Shown here: one piece after another, positions 50,545-59,881 of the stretch
Layout: every line of letters starts with the position of its first letter
Numbering within the stretch: the stretch's first letter is position 1
Assembly: GCA_018436925.1 (NCBI GenBank)
Contig: JAHDKI010000014.1
Span: 1 to 64,000 of the forward strand
DNA: 64,000 nt
Origin: Syntrophaceae bacterium
GTDB taxonomy: Bacteria > Desulfobacterota > Syntrophia > Syntrophales > Smithellaceae
Reading direction: 5' to 3'
The notes under the pieces: generated by a model
The model's input: the letters and a program-made list of their open reading frames with translations, nothing else
What the model was told of the DNA's origin: nothing
Database searches by the model: none
Translations under genes and position numbers: made by a program

Positions 50545-51777
50545 CTATTGCGCTGAAGCGAGTTTGACGCAGACCGCAAGGATTTCAATGGCTTTTTCCA
50601 GTTCGGCCACCGGCGGGCGGGTGGGTGAAATACGGATATTGGAATCCTTCGGATCTTTACCGAACGGGAACGTCGCGCCGGCCGGTGTGATCGCCACACC
50701 CGCTTCTTTGCACAATGCCACTGCGCGCTTGGCAACCGGTTTGACCGTATCCAGGCTTACAAAATAGCCGCCCTCGGGATTGCTCCAGCTTGCCAGCCCC
50801 GTGCCGCTCAGTTCTTTTTCCAGCACTTTTTGGGTGATGTCGAATTTCGGCTTGAGAATTTTCGCGTGATCTTTCATCAGCCCCGCGATGCCACCCGGGT
50901 AGGCATTTAAAAACTTAACATGGCGCAGTTGCTCGACCTTGTTCGGGCCGATGAACATGGTTCCGAAAAGTTTAGCGATATAGGCCAGATTCTCTTTGCT
51001 GGCGGCCATAAAACCCAGGCCCGCGCTGGCGAAGGTGATTTTCGACGTCGAGCTGAACAGATAAATCCGATTGGGATTGCCGGCTTCCTCGCAGGCGCGA
51101 AGCAGGTTTTTAGGCTTGCGGGGATTGTCCACCAGATGATGCACGACGTAGGCGTCATCGGCAAAGATCGTGAAATCCGGCGCGCCGGTTTTCATTTTGG
51201 CCAGGCGCAAAACCGTTTCATCCGAGACCGTATCGCCTGTCGGGTTGGAGTAGGTGGGGACAAAAAGGATGCCCTTCACGGCGGGATCGGCGGCGGCTTT
51301 TTCCACTGCGTCCATGTCCGGGCCGTTTTTCGTCATCACAACCGGGACCATTTCAAAACCCATTTCCGCAAGAAGGGTGAAATGGCGGTCATAACCGGGC
51401 ACCGTGACGATCATTCTGGGTTTATCGGTTTTTCCCCAGGGTGCGGGGCTTCCGACCAGGCCGCGCAGAAGGGCCCACATCAGAACCTTGGAAAGAATCA
51501 GCAGGCTGGCATTGTTGCCCACCAGGGTTTCCTCGCCTCTGGCGCCGAGCACGGCGCCGAAAAGCTCGCGGGCTTCCGGCAGGCCCAGCACGCCGCCCGG
51601 ATAATTGCGGATGTCAAACCCGCTTGGCGTCATGACATCTTTTTCCGTCACGATGGTCAAAAGGCCGTTGGACAGATTGAAGTTTTCATCGCCGGGCTGG
51701 CCGCGTTCAATGTTCAGTTTCAGGCCGAGGCCCTTGAGAGAGTCGTAACGAGTTTGCAGGTCTTTGAGACTTTCCAT
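50545..51777 (-). CDS. PLP-dependent class I aminotransferase (aspartate aminotransferase-like, PF12897 type)
   Basis: 410 residues. The PLP-binding lysine lies in FSSTSKITFASAGLGFMA, and FVPTYSNPTGDTVSDE carries the conserved Asn-Pro-Thr-Gly. MIVTVPGYDRHFTLLAEMGF is typical of this aspartate aminotransferase subgroup. It would interconvert aspartate/glutamate and oxoacids in the cytoplasm. It stands alone, with its own terminator downstream. Confidence 0.85.
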   Translation of the reverse strand: MESLKDLQTRYDSLKGLGLKLNIERGQPGDENFNLSNGLLTIVTEKDVMTPSGFDIRNYPGGVLGLPEARELFGAVLGARGEETLVGNNASLLILSKVLMWALLRGLVGSPAPWGKTDKPRMIVTVPGYDRHFTLLAEMGFEMVPVVMTKNGPDMDAVEKAAADPAVKGILFVPTYSNPTGDTVSDETVLRLAKMKTGAPDFTIFADDAYVVHHLVDNPRKPKNLLRACEEAGNPNRIYLFSSTSKITFASAGLGFMAASKENLAYIAKLFGTMFIGPNKVEQLRHVKFLNAYPGGIAGLMKDHAKILKPKFDITQKVLEKELSGTGLASWSNPEGGYFVSLDTVKPVAKRAVALCKEAGVAITPAGATFPFGKDPKDSNIRISPTRPPVAELEKAIEILAVCVKLASAQ

Positions 51778-51889
51778 ATTTTTGTTTTATCCTCCCATGA
51801 TAGAAAAACTGGGTAATCCAATTGGCATGATTGGGCCTTTTTGTCAATTGAACAAAGTCGACTGGCATTTTGCTAAAGTCCGCATTGTT

Positions 51890-52600
51890 TCACGGTTTTT
51901 GGACATGCTGCAAGACGGCTTTCAAAAGCGAGGCGCTGTGGCCCAGTTGTTTATAGGCTTCTTCTTTCGTCATGGTGCGGTTTTCTTCCCGCAGTGTGTA
52001 GCCCAGTTTGCGTGTCAGGTTGGCGATGCGGGCGATTTCGCGGGCCAGGTCTTCTTCAAACGTTTCCCCGGACAGCCGGATGTCATACATGTGTTCGACA
52101 ATCTTTTCGGATTCGTTCCAGACGGTCTCTTCGACGACGCCGTCTGTAAGACTGTGCCAGGTCTTGTTGTAATCGTCATAGGGGATGTTATGCAGCGGTT
52201 GAGACAGATCGCCGATATAATGCGCGCAGTAGTCCAGATGGTATTCGGCGTATTTCCCGGCGCGGCTGAATTGGTCATAGCCCCGAAGCGACGCCAGAAT
52301 CGCTCCGTAGAGGTGTCCTTCCGGATCCAGAAGCAGACTGTTTTTGTTGTAACGGTCGATCTGGGCCAGAACCATCTTCGGGGTGACTTCCGCTTCGGCG
52401 TTGTTGTTATACCAGTGGTTGTAGGATTCGGCATAGCCGGCCTTGATTTTGGCGATGTCCGCGCCGGCCGCGTTGTACCAAGAGGTGCGTCCGGCGACTT
52501 TGGCGACCATCAGGTGGGTTTTATCATGCCATGCTTGAGCTCCTGTCACGGCAAGAAAAAGAAAGAAGAGGGTTGCGGCTGTAATAAACTCTTTTTTCAT
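51890..52600 (-). CDS. zinc-dependent phospholipase C / S1-P1 nuclease-like exported hydrolase
   Basis: 236 residues. The signal peptide ends in AQA, and the mature protein begins with Trp-His (AWHDKTHLMVAKVAGRTSWY), as in phospholipase C and P1 nuclease, where the N-terminal Trp binds zinc. Other metal ligands are HLDYCAHYIGDLSQPLHN and the earlier SYNHWY. It would hydrolyse phospholipids or nucleic acids in the periplasm or outside. It is last of a minus-strand run after an ABC exporter (24-base gap). Confidence 0.78.
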   Translation of the reverse strand: MKKEFITAATLFFLFLAVTGAQAWHDKTHLMVAKVAGRTSWYNAAGADIAKIKAGYAESYNHWYNNNAEAEVTPKMVLAQIDRYNKNSLLLDPEGHLYGAILASLRGYDQFSRAGKYAEYHLDYCAHYIGDLSQPLHNIPYDDYNKTWHSLTDGVVEETVWNESEKIVEHMYDIRLSGETFEEDLAREIARIANLTRKLGYTLREENRTMTKEEAYKQLGHSASLLKAVLQHVQKP

Positions 52601-52624
52601 TGAGCTCCTTTTTTAGATCTGAAA

Positions 52625-53386
52625 TTATTTCATCCGGGAAAACAACACACTGCCGATGACGAGCATCGCTGCGGCAAAAAACAGGATCACGCCAATATTT
52701 AAATAGAAAGAATTGACCGAAATACCCAGAAGGGCGCTTCGCACACCGTCAACCGTGTAGCTTAAGGGATTAATGACAACCAGGCCGGAAAGCCAGGCAG
52801 GCAGGCGTTCATCGGCCGGGAACAGGGCGCCTGACAGGAAAAAAAGCGGGAAAATGAGAAACGCCGTGACGAGTTGGAATCCTTCGAGACTCTCCAAAAG
52901 CGAACCGATCGCCAGTCCCAGCGACACCAGAGCGATGGAGGTCAGAATCAAAAAAACAAGGGCCAGCGGAATCCCCCAGGGATTTACCGCAGGGAAGAGA
53001 AACGAGAAAACAAACAAAATGACCACCTGCAAAAACACATCCGTGCAGCCGCCCAGCACCTTGCCGAAAAAAATGCTGATGCGGGAGACGGGAGCGACCA
53101 GGACGGCTTTTAAAACATCCAGCTTGCGGTCCCAGACGATATACAGACCGAAGTAAACCGACCCGAAAATGACGGACATCGTCAGCACGCCGGGATAGAT
53201 ATAGTCTCGGTAGCTCACGTCGCCGACGCTTAGAGAGGCGCCGAGGCCGCCGCCGAAAAGGAAAAGCCACATTAAAGGCGAGACGATGCTGGAAACGATC
53301 CGGCTTTTTTCCCGCCAGAACACTTTAAATTCGCGCCACCAGACGGCGGCCATACCCATCAATTCTCTTTTGGCTGCATCGGGCAT
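52625..53386 (-). CDS. ABC-2 type transporter permease
   Basis: 253 residues with six predicted TM segments (e.g. FLQVVILFVFSFLFP, FQLVTAFLIFPLFFLSGALF). The LSGALFP...INPLSYTVDGVRSALLG stretch is the ABC-2 permease signature of drug, polysaccharide or lipid exporters (DrrB/NodJ type). It follows the ATPase gene by four bases. Confidence 0.92.
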   Translation of the reverse strand: MPDAAKRELMGMAAVWWREFKVFWREKSRIVSSIVSPLMWLFLFGGGLGASLSVGDVSYRDYIYPGVLTMSVIFGSVYFGLYIVWDRKLDVLKAVLVAPVSRISIFFGKVLGGCTDVFLQVVILFVFSFLFPAVNPWGIPLALVFLILTSIALVSLGLAIGSLLESLEGFQLVTAFLIFPLFFLSGALFPADERLPAWLSGLVVINPLSYTVDGVRSALLGISVNSFYLNIGVILFFAAAMLVIGSVLFSRMK

Positions 53387-53390
53387 CGGA

Positions 53391-54380
53391 CTACTTTCCT
53401 CTCTGACGGTAACGGACGACGGTTTCCACCCAGCTGTCGGAGGAGCTTAGGTTGTCGTCGCGAATATTGCGTCCGGTGAGTTTGATGAACACGTCGTTGA
53501 GAGAGGGTTTTCTCATTTCCACGCTTTTAATTTGGGGGATCATCTGAAGAAGGCCGGCCAGATGCAGCTGGGCCGACTGCAGGGTAATTTGCACCGTCGG
53601 GCCGGAGACCGAAACCCCCGTGACAAAAGGCAGAGAACGTATGGCATCTGCGGGAATCGCGTCAGCCTGGACGGAGACAATATCTCCCCCCAGCGAATCG
53701 ATGAGTCGGTTCGGTGTGTCCAAGGCAATGATTCGACCATGATCGATGATCCCGATCCGGTCGCACATCGATTCGGCTTCTTCCATATAATGTGTGGTCA
53801 AAACCACCGTGGTGGATTCCTTTTGGGCCATTTTCCGGATGTAGTCCCAGGTTCGTGCGCGGGTCTGCGGATCAAGACCCAGCGTGGGTTCATCCAGAAA
53901 CAAAACGGCGGGCCGGTGCAGCAGGCCGCGAGCCAGTTCCAGGCGGCGGCGCATGCCCCCTGAATAAGTGCGGGTCAGATCGTCGGCGCGCGAGGCCAGA
54001 TCGACCAAGTCGAGCATCTCTTCGATTAAACGAGCGCGTTCGGAAGAGGCGATGCCGTAAAGTCGGGCGTGGAGTTCGAGATTTTCCCTGCCGGTCAGAA
54101 TCGTATCGAGTGTCGGGTCCTGAAAAACGATGCCGACTCTGCGCCGGACCTGGCTGGGATGACGCAGAATATCGTAACCCGCGATCGCCCCCCGGCCGGA
54201 GGTTGGGCGTACAATCGTGCACAGCATGCCGATGGTGGTGGTTTTGCCTGCCCCGTTGGGACCGAGAAGCCCGAAAATTTCGCCCCGTTCGATATGGAGA
54301 TTAACCTCGCGGACCGCTTCAATTTTTCCGAATCGTTTTGACAGATGAACGGTTTCAATCATGGGCGTGTTGCTATTCAA
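53391..54380 (-). CDS. ABC-2 type transporter ATPase (DrrA family)
   Basis: 329 residues: Walker A GLLGPNGAGKTTTIGML, signature YSGGMRRRLELARGL, Walker B VLFLDEPTLGLDPQTRA and the H-loop TTHYMEEAE. A C-terminal ~90-residue extension is normal for DrrA-type exporters. Its start overlaps the SppA-like gene by eight bases, so SppA, ATPase and permease form one operon. Confidence 0.94.
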   Translation of the reverse strand: MNSNTPMIETVHLSKRFGKIEAVREVNLHIERGEIFGLLGPNGAGKTTTIGMLCTIVRPTSGRGAIAGYDILRHPSQVRRRVGIVFQDPTLDTILTGRENLELHARLYGIASSERARLIEEMLDLVDLASRADDLTRTYSGGMRRRLELARGLLHRPAVLFLDEPTLGLDPQTRARTWDYIRKMAQKESTTVVLTTHYMEEAESMCDRIGIIDHGRIIALDTPNRLIDSLGGDIVSVQADAIPADAIRSLPFVTGVSVSGPTVQITLQSAQLHLAGLLQMIPQIKSVEMRKPSLNDVFIKLTGRNIRDDNLSSSDSWVETVVRYRQRGK

Positions 54381-55356
54381 AATGGATCGCCTCGGGCCAA
54401 AGATAATAAAAACCGGCGCCTGCGGTGAAAATATCGGGCAGCGCGATATGGATCAGAGAAAGGCTGGTTGTCTGAGGCTCCACCAAAGCGGTGCGGTAGT
54501 AATTATCTTCCGGAATATCCCGGCGCCGGTAGGCAACGACTCTGGCGTCATCAGGCAATCCGGCGATCAATTTGGTTTCTTTGACTGCGTCGGCAATATA
54601 TCCGATTTTGTCGATCAGGCCCAAACGAAGCGCCTCATCCGCGACAAAAACTTGGGCGGTAGAGATTTGCGCGACTTGCCCTGCGGCGAGCTTGCGGTGC
54701 TTGGCGACCAGATCGATAAATCGCTTTCCGTAGGCGTCAACCGTTTTCTGGATCAGAGCTTTCTCTTCGTCGGTTGTCGGCCGATAGGGGGAACCCATGT
54801 CCTTGAGCGAGCCGAACTTAGAAATTTCAACGCCGATGCCGACTTTATCTAAAAGCGCGTTGACTTTGGGTCGGATGAAGATAACGCCTATCGAACCGGT
54901 CACCGTCGTAGGGTGGGCCATGATCATGTCGGCCGGCATTGACAGATAGTAGGCGCCCGATGCGGCCACGTCCATCATAATGACGCCGACCTTGCCGCCG
55001 GATTTTTCTTTGTATCCGGCTATCTCTTTATAGAGAATGTCGCTGGCGGTGATGGTTCCGCCGGAAGAATTGATTTTAAGCAAAACGGCTTTGATGTTTT
55101 TATCGGTTTTCGCTTTTTCCAGTTCAACGACAAGCTGTTCGACCAGGCTTGGCGAGGTTGAAAGCAAGCCCTTCTTCGGTGCGGTGGAGATCATGCCCGA
55201 AACCGAAATTAAAAGAATCTTATCCTTGCCTGTGCCGCTTAAGGTGACTTCCTGCAGGGGTTTCATATCCGAGCTGAAAGGATCGAATTTCGGAACCGAG
55301 CAAGCGCTCAAAAGGACAACGGCGCAAAGAACAATCCATCGGAAATTTCTTTTCAT
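54373..55356 (-). CDS. signal peptide peptidase SppA-family lipoprotein protease (S49)
   Basis: 327 residues with a lipobox (VVLLSACS; lipidated Cys near 20). The S49 catalytic Ser is in DVAASGAYYLSMPAD, and the likely Lys is in GSLKDMGSPYRPTTDEEK. It would cleave leftover signal peptides or membrane proteins on the periplasmic side. The lipid anchor instead of a TM helix is a noticeable variant. It follows the aldehyde dehydrogenase by 14 bases. Confidence 0.85.
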   Translation of the reverse strand: MKRNFRWIVLCAVVLLSACSVPKFDPFSSDMKPLQEVTLSGTGKDKILLISVSGMISTAPKKGLLSTSPSLVEQLVVELEKAKTDKNIKAVLLKINSSGGTITASDILYKEIAGYKEKSGGKVGVIMMDVAASGAYYLSMPADMIMAHPTTVTGSIGVIFIRPKVNALLDKVGIGVEISKFGSLKDMGSPYRPTTDEEKALIQKTVDAYGKRFIDLVAKHRKLAAGQVAQISTAQVFVADEALRLGLIDKIGYIADAVKETKLIAGLPDDARVVAYRRRDIPEDNYYRTALVEPQTTSLSLIHIALPDIFTAGAGFYYLWPEAIHFE

Positions 55357-55370
55357 GAAAGTCCTTTCAT

Positions 55371-56762
55371 TTATGGTAAATACTTCATCATTTTAAGCTT
55401 CAGTTTAAACAAAAAACCGCCTTTGTGCGGATAGGCGATTTCCACCGGATCGGTTGAATTGTAACTGCGTAAAATGCTTTTCGTATGAGAGAACGCCTCA
55501 AAACTGTATTTGCCATGATAACGCCCCAGGCCGCTTTGACCCACGCCTCCGAACGGCATTTCGTGTGAGACGATGTGCATAATCGTGTTATTGACCGCGC
55601 CGCCGCCGAAGGAGATGTCGCGGATCATTTTGCGTCGGATGACTTTATCATTGACGAACATATACAGAGCCAGCGGTTTGGGGCGGTCGTTTATTTTCCC
55701 GATCACATCATCAAGATCGGAATAGGGAAGAATGGGGAGAATGGGACCGAATATTTCGTCTTGCATGATCGGATCGTCCCAGCTTGCGGGATATAAAAGA
55801 GTTGGTTCAATATATCTGTCAGAGGCGTCCGTGCGACCACCGTAAATCATTTTGGCCGAATCAATCAGGGCCGTCAGGCGCTGGAAGTGCCGATCGTTTA
55901 TGATCCGGCAGTAGCGCGGATGTTTGGATGCGTCTTCTCCGTAGAACTTGAGGATCGCCTTAATGAGTTCATCCAGAAAATGATCTTTGACGGAGTTGTG
56001 CACCAGAATGTAATCCGGCGCAATGCAGGTTTGTCCGGCATTCAAGAATTTTCCCCAGCAGATGCGTTCAACGGCGGTTTTCAGATCGGCGCTCGAGTGG
56101 ACGATGGCCGGACTTTTACCGCCCAGCTCCAGCGTCAATGGCGTTAAGTGTTTAGCGGCTGCCGACATGACGACTTTACCCACCGGAACACTGCCTGTAA
56201 AGAAGATATAATCGGGCGGCAGATCCAAAAGAGCCTGGGTTTCTTCAACGCCTCCCGTTACGACGTGAAGATATTCGGCGGAAAAGGCGCCGTTGATCAT
56301 TTTTTCCAAAATGGCGGCCGTGTGAGGGGCGATTTCCGAAGGCTTCAGGATGGCGGTGTTGCCCGCCGCTAAAGCGCCGATAAGCGGCATGATCGTCAAC
56401 TGGAAGGGATAATTCCAGGGGGCAATGATCAAAGCGACACCGTAGGGCTCCTTGTAAATGTAACTTTTAGACGGCTTTAGAAAGAAAGGGGTGGGGACTT
56501 TCTGCCTGGCCGCCCAATCGCGAACATTTTTGATTGCCACTTTCAGTTCTTGGTAGATGCCGGATATTTCCGTCGCATAGGCATCCGTTTCTTCTTTGCG
56601 CAAATCCAGATAAATCGCATCAAGGATTTCTTTTTCGAATGTGTTAATCAGTCCATTGAGCTTCTTGAGGGCGGCAATGCGAAAGTCGATGTCGCGGGTT
56701 TTGCCCGAGCGGAAAAAGGTCTTCTGCCGCTCATATAATTCCCGGAGCATTTGATTTTCCAT
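55371..56762 (-). CDS. aldehyde dehydrogenase (class 3/fatty-aldehyde type)
   Basis: 463 residues. Catalytic Cys in FLNAGQTCIAPDY, Glu in TLELGGKSPAIV, and an NAD(P)-binding segment around FFTGSVPVGKVV. The C-terminal hydrophobic-basic tail (GGFLFKLKLKMMKYLP) resembles the membrane tail of class 3 fatty aldehyde dehydrogenases. It oxidises aldehydes to acids. First gene of the minus-strand run leading to SppA and the exporter. A 230-base gap upstream holds only an unconvincing small frame. Confidence 0.9.
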   Translation of the reverse strand: MENQMLRELYERQKTFFRSGKTRDIDFRIAALKKLNGLINTFEKEILDAIYLDLRKEETDAYATEISGIYQELKVAIKNVRDWAARQKVPTPFFLKPSKSYIYKEPYGVALIIAPWNYPFQLTIMPLIGALAAGNTAILKPSEIAPHTAAILEKMINGAFSAEYLHVVTGGVEETQALLDLPPDYIFFTGSVPVGKVVMSAAAKHLTPLTLELGGKSPAIVHSSADLKTAVERICWGKFLNAGQTCIAPDYILVHNSVKDHFLDELIKAILKFYGEDASKHPRYCRIINDRHFQRLTALIDSAKMIYGGRTDASDRYIEPTLLYPASWDDPIMQDEIFGPILPILPYSDLDDVIGKINDRPKPLALYMFVNDKVIRRKMIRDISFGGGAVNNTIMHIVSHEMPFGGVGQSGLGRYHGKYSFEAFSHTKSILRSYNSTDPVEIAYPHKGGFLFKLKLKMMKYLP

Positions 56763-56992
56763 GAAAGGACCTCCTGAGGGCGATTTCGCAGAGCTTCACA
56801 ACCGTGCGTAGTATATGCGCTGGCCGATGGGCTGTCAAGGCAAGTCCGGTTGCTGAATCTGTGCATGCTATGTCGTCGGATTTATAAGCCAGTCCGGTTC
56901 GGATGCGGTCTTTTCCGCTTTTTGCGATCAGTAGTTTCATGTTCTGAATTTTAATATGCGCATAGCGCTTCACCACCGATCAGGCATTTTGT

Positions 56993-58195
56993 TCAGATTT
57001 TATTGCGAAGATCCTTTTCATCCGGCGCCTGGTCGTCCAGAATCGGCGCTTCCAGCAAATGCGAAGGCAGGAAGAACTTATTGGCGATCAGAGTCGGAAT
57101 GACGGCGCTCGCGATGACGGCGCCGACAATCAACGAATATTGATCCTGGGAGATAATATTATTCGACAATCCGTATAAAGCGGAGATCGTTCCAAAAGTA
57201 AGGCCGGTGCTCATCAACAGCGTGTAGTACCATTTTTCCTTTCTGTCGTTCCTGAAATGGCGGATGGCGGGATATAAGCCGAGTATTTTGGACACTACCT
57301 TTCCGCCGAACAGGAGAAGAAAAATCCCCGCTCCGGACAGCAGCGCTGGAATAGACACCAACGCTCCGGCCCGCAGGAAGTAAAGCGGTGTAAGAAAACC
57401 GACCGTCAGGGTTCGAAGCCGGCGGACAAAATGGCCGTCTTGTTCCATCGTGCGGGCCAGAACCATTCCCAGAACATAGGCGGGCAGAACCGGTTCACTG
57501 CCGGACCAGGCGGCCAGCACACCCATCGCCAGCAGAACAAAGAGAATCCATTTGGCCCGAATGGCCGCCGTTTTATAAGCAAAGCGGCGAATAAGGTATT
57601 CAGTCATTGGTCTGAGCGTGAACATCAGCACGATCGTCATGACGATAAAAATAACCGTTTTGTAGGTGAAGGGCGCAAAGATCAGTCCAAGCGCGATGAC
57701 GGTTCCCAGGTCGTTGATAAAACATGCCCCTAAAATACCTTTGCCGAATTCCGTTTTATTAAATCCGTATTCCAGCATGACGGCATAGACAACAGCCATG
57801 GAGGTTGTGGAAAGTGCGATACCGCAAAGAAGACTGGCTTGAAGAGTCCATCCAATCAGGAAATAAGCCAAAAGTGTGCAGCCGATAAACGGTGCGGAAA
57901 AACCAATGAGGCCGATGATGGAGACTTCCCTGATTTTGGTTCTCATCGCCTCCGGATTGAGTTCCGCTCCAGCCAGAAATGTTAAGAGAATTGCCCCCAC
58001 GCCGGTGCAGAATTTCATCCAATCTGCGTTAAGAGCCAGATGGTCAAAATATCCAAGTTGGAAGGCCGAAAAACCAATGACGGCGCCGACTATGATTTCC
58101 ATCAGCGCGATGGAAATTTTCAGTCGATTGGCCAAAATCGTGGATAGAACAGCGGCAAAAAACCAGAAGGCGGCAACAAGATAAATCTTTTCCAT
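56993..58195 (-). CDS. monovalent cation:proton antiporter (CPA2/Kef-type), fluoride-riboswitch controlled
   Basis: 400 residues, about 12 TM segments (LTFLAGAELNPEAMRTKIRE; GILGACFINDLGTVIALGLI with the acidic pair of the transport site). I start at the ATG at 58195 because AAGGAG (58204-58209) is spaced eight bases from it, against two from the ATG at 58201. A fluoride riboswitch lies directly upstream. Antiporters under this riboswitch are thought to counter fluoride/proton stress. CPA2 members exchange Na+ or K+ for H+. Confidence 0.88.
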   Translation of the reverse strand: MEKIYLVAAFWFFAAVLSTILANRLKISIALMEIIVGAVIGFSAFQLGYFDHLALNADWMKFCTGVGAILLTFLAGAELNPEAMRTKIREVSIIGLIGFSAPFIGCTLLAYFLIGWTLQASLLCGIALSTTSMAVVYAVMLEYGFNKTEFGKGILGACFINDLGTVIALGLIFAPFTYKTVIFIVMTIVLMFTLRPMTEYLIRRFAYKTAAIRAKWILFVLLAMGVLAAWSGSEPVLPAYVLGMVLARTMEQDGHFVRRLRTLTVGFLTPLYFLRAGALVSIPALLSGAGIFLLLFGGKVVSKILGLYPAIRHFRNDRKEKWYYTLLMSTGLTFGTISALYGLSNNIISQDQYSLIVGAVIASAVIPTLIANKFFLPSHLLEAPILDDQAPDEKDLRNKI

Positions 58196-58201
58196 ATTCA
58201 T

Positions 58202-58230
58202 GACTCCTTATCCAAAAGTTGGTAGGAGTC
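58202..58230 (-). promoter_or_regulatory. Shine-Dalgarno-sequestering hairpin of the fluoride riboswitch
   Basis: GGAGTC over the ribosome site (complement of 58202-58207) can pair with GACTCC in the riboswitch 3' strand (complement of 58225-58230). When fluoride is bound, GACTCC should pair inside the aptamer with GGAG and free the ribosome site: a translational ON switch. Confidence 0.65.
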
Positions 58231-58268
58231 ATCAGCAACGAAGGCGGTTAAAGGCGAACTCCATCGCC
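58221..58268 (-). ncRNA. fluoride riboswitch (crcB motif)
   Basis: Minus-strand sequence GGCGATGGAGTTCGCC, then TTTAACCGCC, then GCTGATGACTCCTACC matches the crcB-motif consensus: P1 GGCG/CGCC, the invariant AAC after it, and the 3' GCTGATGACTCCTAC. GGAGT in the first loop can pair with ACTCC in the 3' strand, forming the known pseudoknot. It sits 26 bases before the antiporter start region. Confidence 0.93.
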
Positions 58269-58335
58269 TGAATGTTGTTAAGAGAAAACGGGGATTACCG
58301 TTTAGGTCATGATCATTGTTTTGGCGGCAGGATTG

Positions 58336-58375
58336 CGCCCTCCGCAATGCAATGAACATTGCGGAGGGCGTTTTT
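58336..58375 (+). terminator. strong hairpin with T-run on the strand opposite to both flanking genes
   Basis: CGCCCTCCGCAATG (58336-58349) pairs with CATTGCGGAGGGCG (58357-58370), 14 bp, then TTTTT. The T-run is on the plus strand, yet both neighbours are minus-strand genes. It may still block or end transcription on the minus strand as a simple hairpin, or end an unannotated plus transcript. Confidence 0.6.
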
Positions 58376-58388
58376 CAGAATATCTTGG

Positions 58389-59681
58389 TTAAGCGTTTTT
58401 GCCCTTCGGCGGTTTATAAACCACAGCAATGACAAAGCCGACGATCAGCAATGCCGCGGCGATGTAAAGCGCCTGCGGTTTGAACACTTCAAACACGAAC
58501 GGGCCAATCAGGCCGGCGGCCGACCAGGCAGTCAGCATGAAGCCGTAGACTTTGCCGATATAAGCCGGACCGAAAGCGTCCGCCGCAAAGGCCGGCATCG
58601 TGGCGAATCCGCCGCCGTAGCAGGCCAGAAGGTAACAGGAGACGACGATAAAGAGGTAGTAGTTGGAAACGAAGCCCATCGCGACAAGAAGATAGACAAC
58701 CGCCTGGGTGGCGAACATGATCAAAAAGACCATCCGGCGTCCGATATTGTCGGAGATTTTCGCCCAGAAGAGACGTCCCAAGCCGTTGAAGATCGCGGCG
58801 ACAGCCACGACGGTGCCGCCTGCTGCTGCGACGATGGCAACTTGTTCAGGCGTCAAATCACCCAAAAGCCCCATGGTTTTTCTGTAAATGTCCTGAGCTA
58901 GAGGAGAATGCTGAGAAATCAGGCCCAATCCGGCCGAAACGTTAAGACACAGCATAGCCCAGAGCATCCACCATTGAGGACGCTTTACAGCTTCGCCGAA
59001 CTTGAAGGAATCTGCAGCCGACACTGAAGTCGTCGAAGGGGTGAATCCTTTGGGGAGCCATCCTGCGGGAGGGTTTTTAAAAAGTTGCGCGGCGCCGGCG
59101 ACAAGAATCAGAAAGATCACACCCCAAATGTACCAGGTCATGGCGACACCGGAGGAAAGGATCTGGCCATTTGCGTCAACTTCTTTAAAAGAAGCGATCA
59201 TTGCCGGAGCGATTTTCCCCATGAAGAAAGCGCCCGCGCCGAAGCCCATAACCGCGAGGCCCGTCACCAGACCGCGTTTATCGGGGAACCAGCGGATCAG
59301 GGTAGCGATCGGCGTCACATAGCCGAAACCGTTGCCCAGGGCGGCGATGACGCCGAAGCCAAGATAAAGCAAATAAATATTGCCGACCTGATCGGCATAG
59401 CCGGCAATCAACGTGCCGATTCCAAAAAGAATACCGCCGATGGTGGCAACGAAACGCGGACCTTTCTTATCCACCAGCGTGCCGCCGAAAGCGGCGGCCA
59501 GACCAATAATCAACATCAGCAGCATGAAGGTGTATTGCACCGTCTTGCCTTCCCATCCGTGCATGTTCATCAAGGGAATTTTGAAGACCGACCAGGCATA
59601 GACGGTTCCCAGGCACAACTGAATGATGACGGCCGCGATCGCAATAAACCATCGCTTACTTTCCAAGTTTTCATTTGCCAT
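58389..59681 (-). CDS. oxalate/formate antiporter (OFA) family MFS transporter
   Basis: 430 residues, 12 TM segments. OFA hallmarks: N-terminal CLGTVYAWSVFKIPL, GFGYVTPIATLIRWFPDKRG, and the C-terminal CYGGGFATMPAFAADAFGP. Members exchange oxalate and formate or move lactate and other monocarboxylates. It lies 200 bases downstream of the formate dehydrogenase, with a terminator between. The ATG has AAGGGAGG upstream. Confidence 0.92.
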   Translation of the reverse strand: MANENLESKRWFIAIAAVIIQLCLGTVYAWSVFKIPLMNMHGWEGKTVQYTFMLLMLIIGLAAAFGGTLVDKKGPRFVATIGGILFGIGTLIAGYADQVGNIYLLYLGFGVIAALGNGFGYVTPIATLIRWFPDKRGLVTGLAVMGFGAGAFFMGKIAPAMIASFKEVDANGQILSSGVAMTWYIWGVIFLILVAGAAQLFKNPPAGWLPKGFTPSTTSVSAADSFKFGEAVKRPQWWMLWAMLCLNVSAGLGLISQHSPLAQDIYRKTMGLLGDLTPEQVAIVAAAGGTVVAVAAIFNGLGRLFWAKISDNIGRRMVFLIMFATQAVVYLLVAMGFVSNYYLFIVVSCYLLACYGGGFATMPAFAADAFGPAYIGKVYGFMLTAWSAAGLIGPFVFEVFKPQALYIAAALLIVGFVIAVVYKPPKGKNA

Positions 59682-59800
59682 GTTTAATTCCTCCCTTGCC
59701 TTTCCTTAATAAGGCATAAAAATGTATTTGGTGACACGCGAAAAGCAGAGTCCTCTTTTTTCCCGTGTCGAACGCACGTAAAAATCAAACCCTTATACAT

Positions 59801-59836
59801 AAAGAAGATGCCCCTTGCAAGGGGCATCTTCTTTTT
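59801..59836 (-). terminator. bidirectional terminator after the formate dehydrogenase gene
   Basis: A perfect 34-base palindrome (59801-59834) with arms AAAGAAGATGCCCCTTG and its complement, T-rich on both strands. It separates fdhA from the OFA gene. Confidence 0.85.
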
Positions 59837-59881
59837 TGACCATGTTATTTTATGCATAAACGAAAAATCGTCACAGTCTTG

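Noticed and set aside
56731..56976. 81-residue minus-strand frame between the aldehyde dehydrogenase and antiporter genes
   Set aside because: No ribosome site, no recognisable features, overlaps the aldehyde dehydrogenase start.
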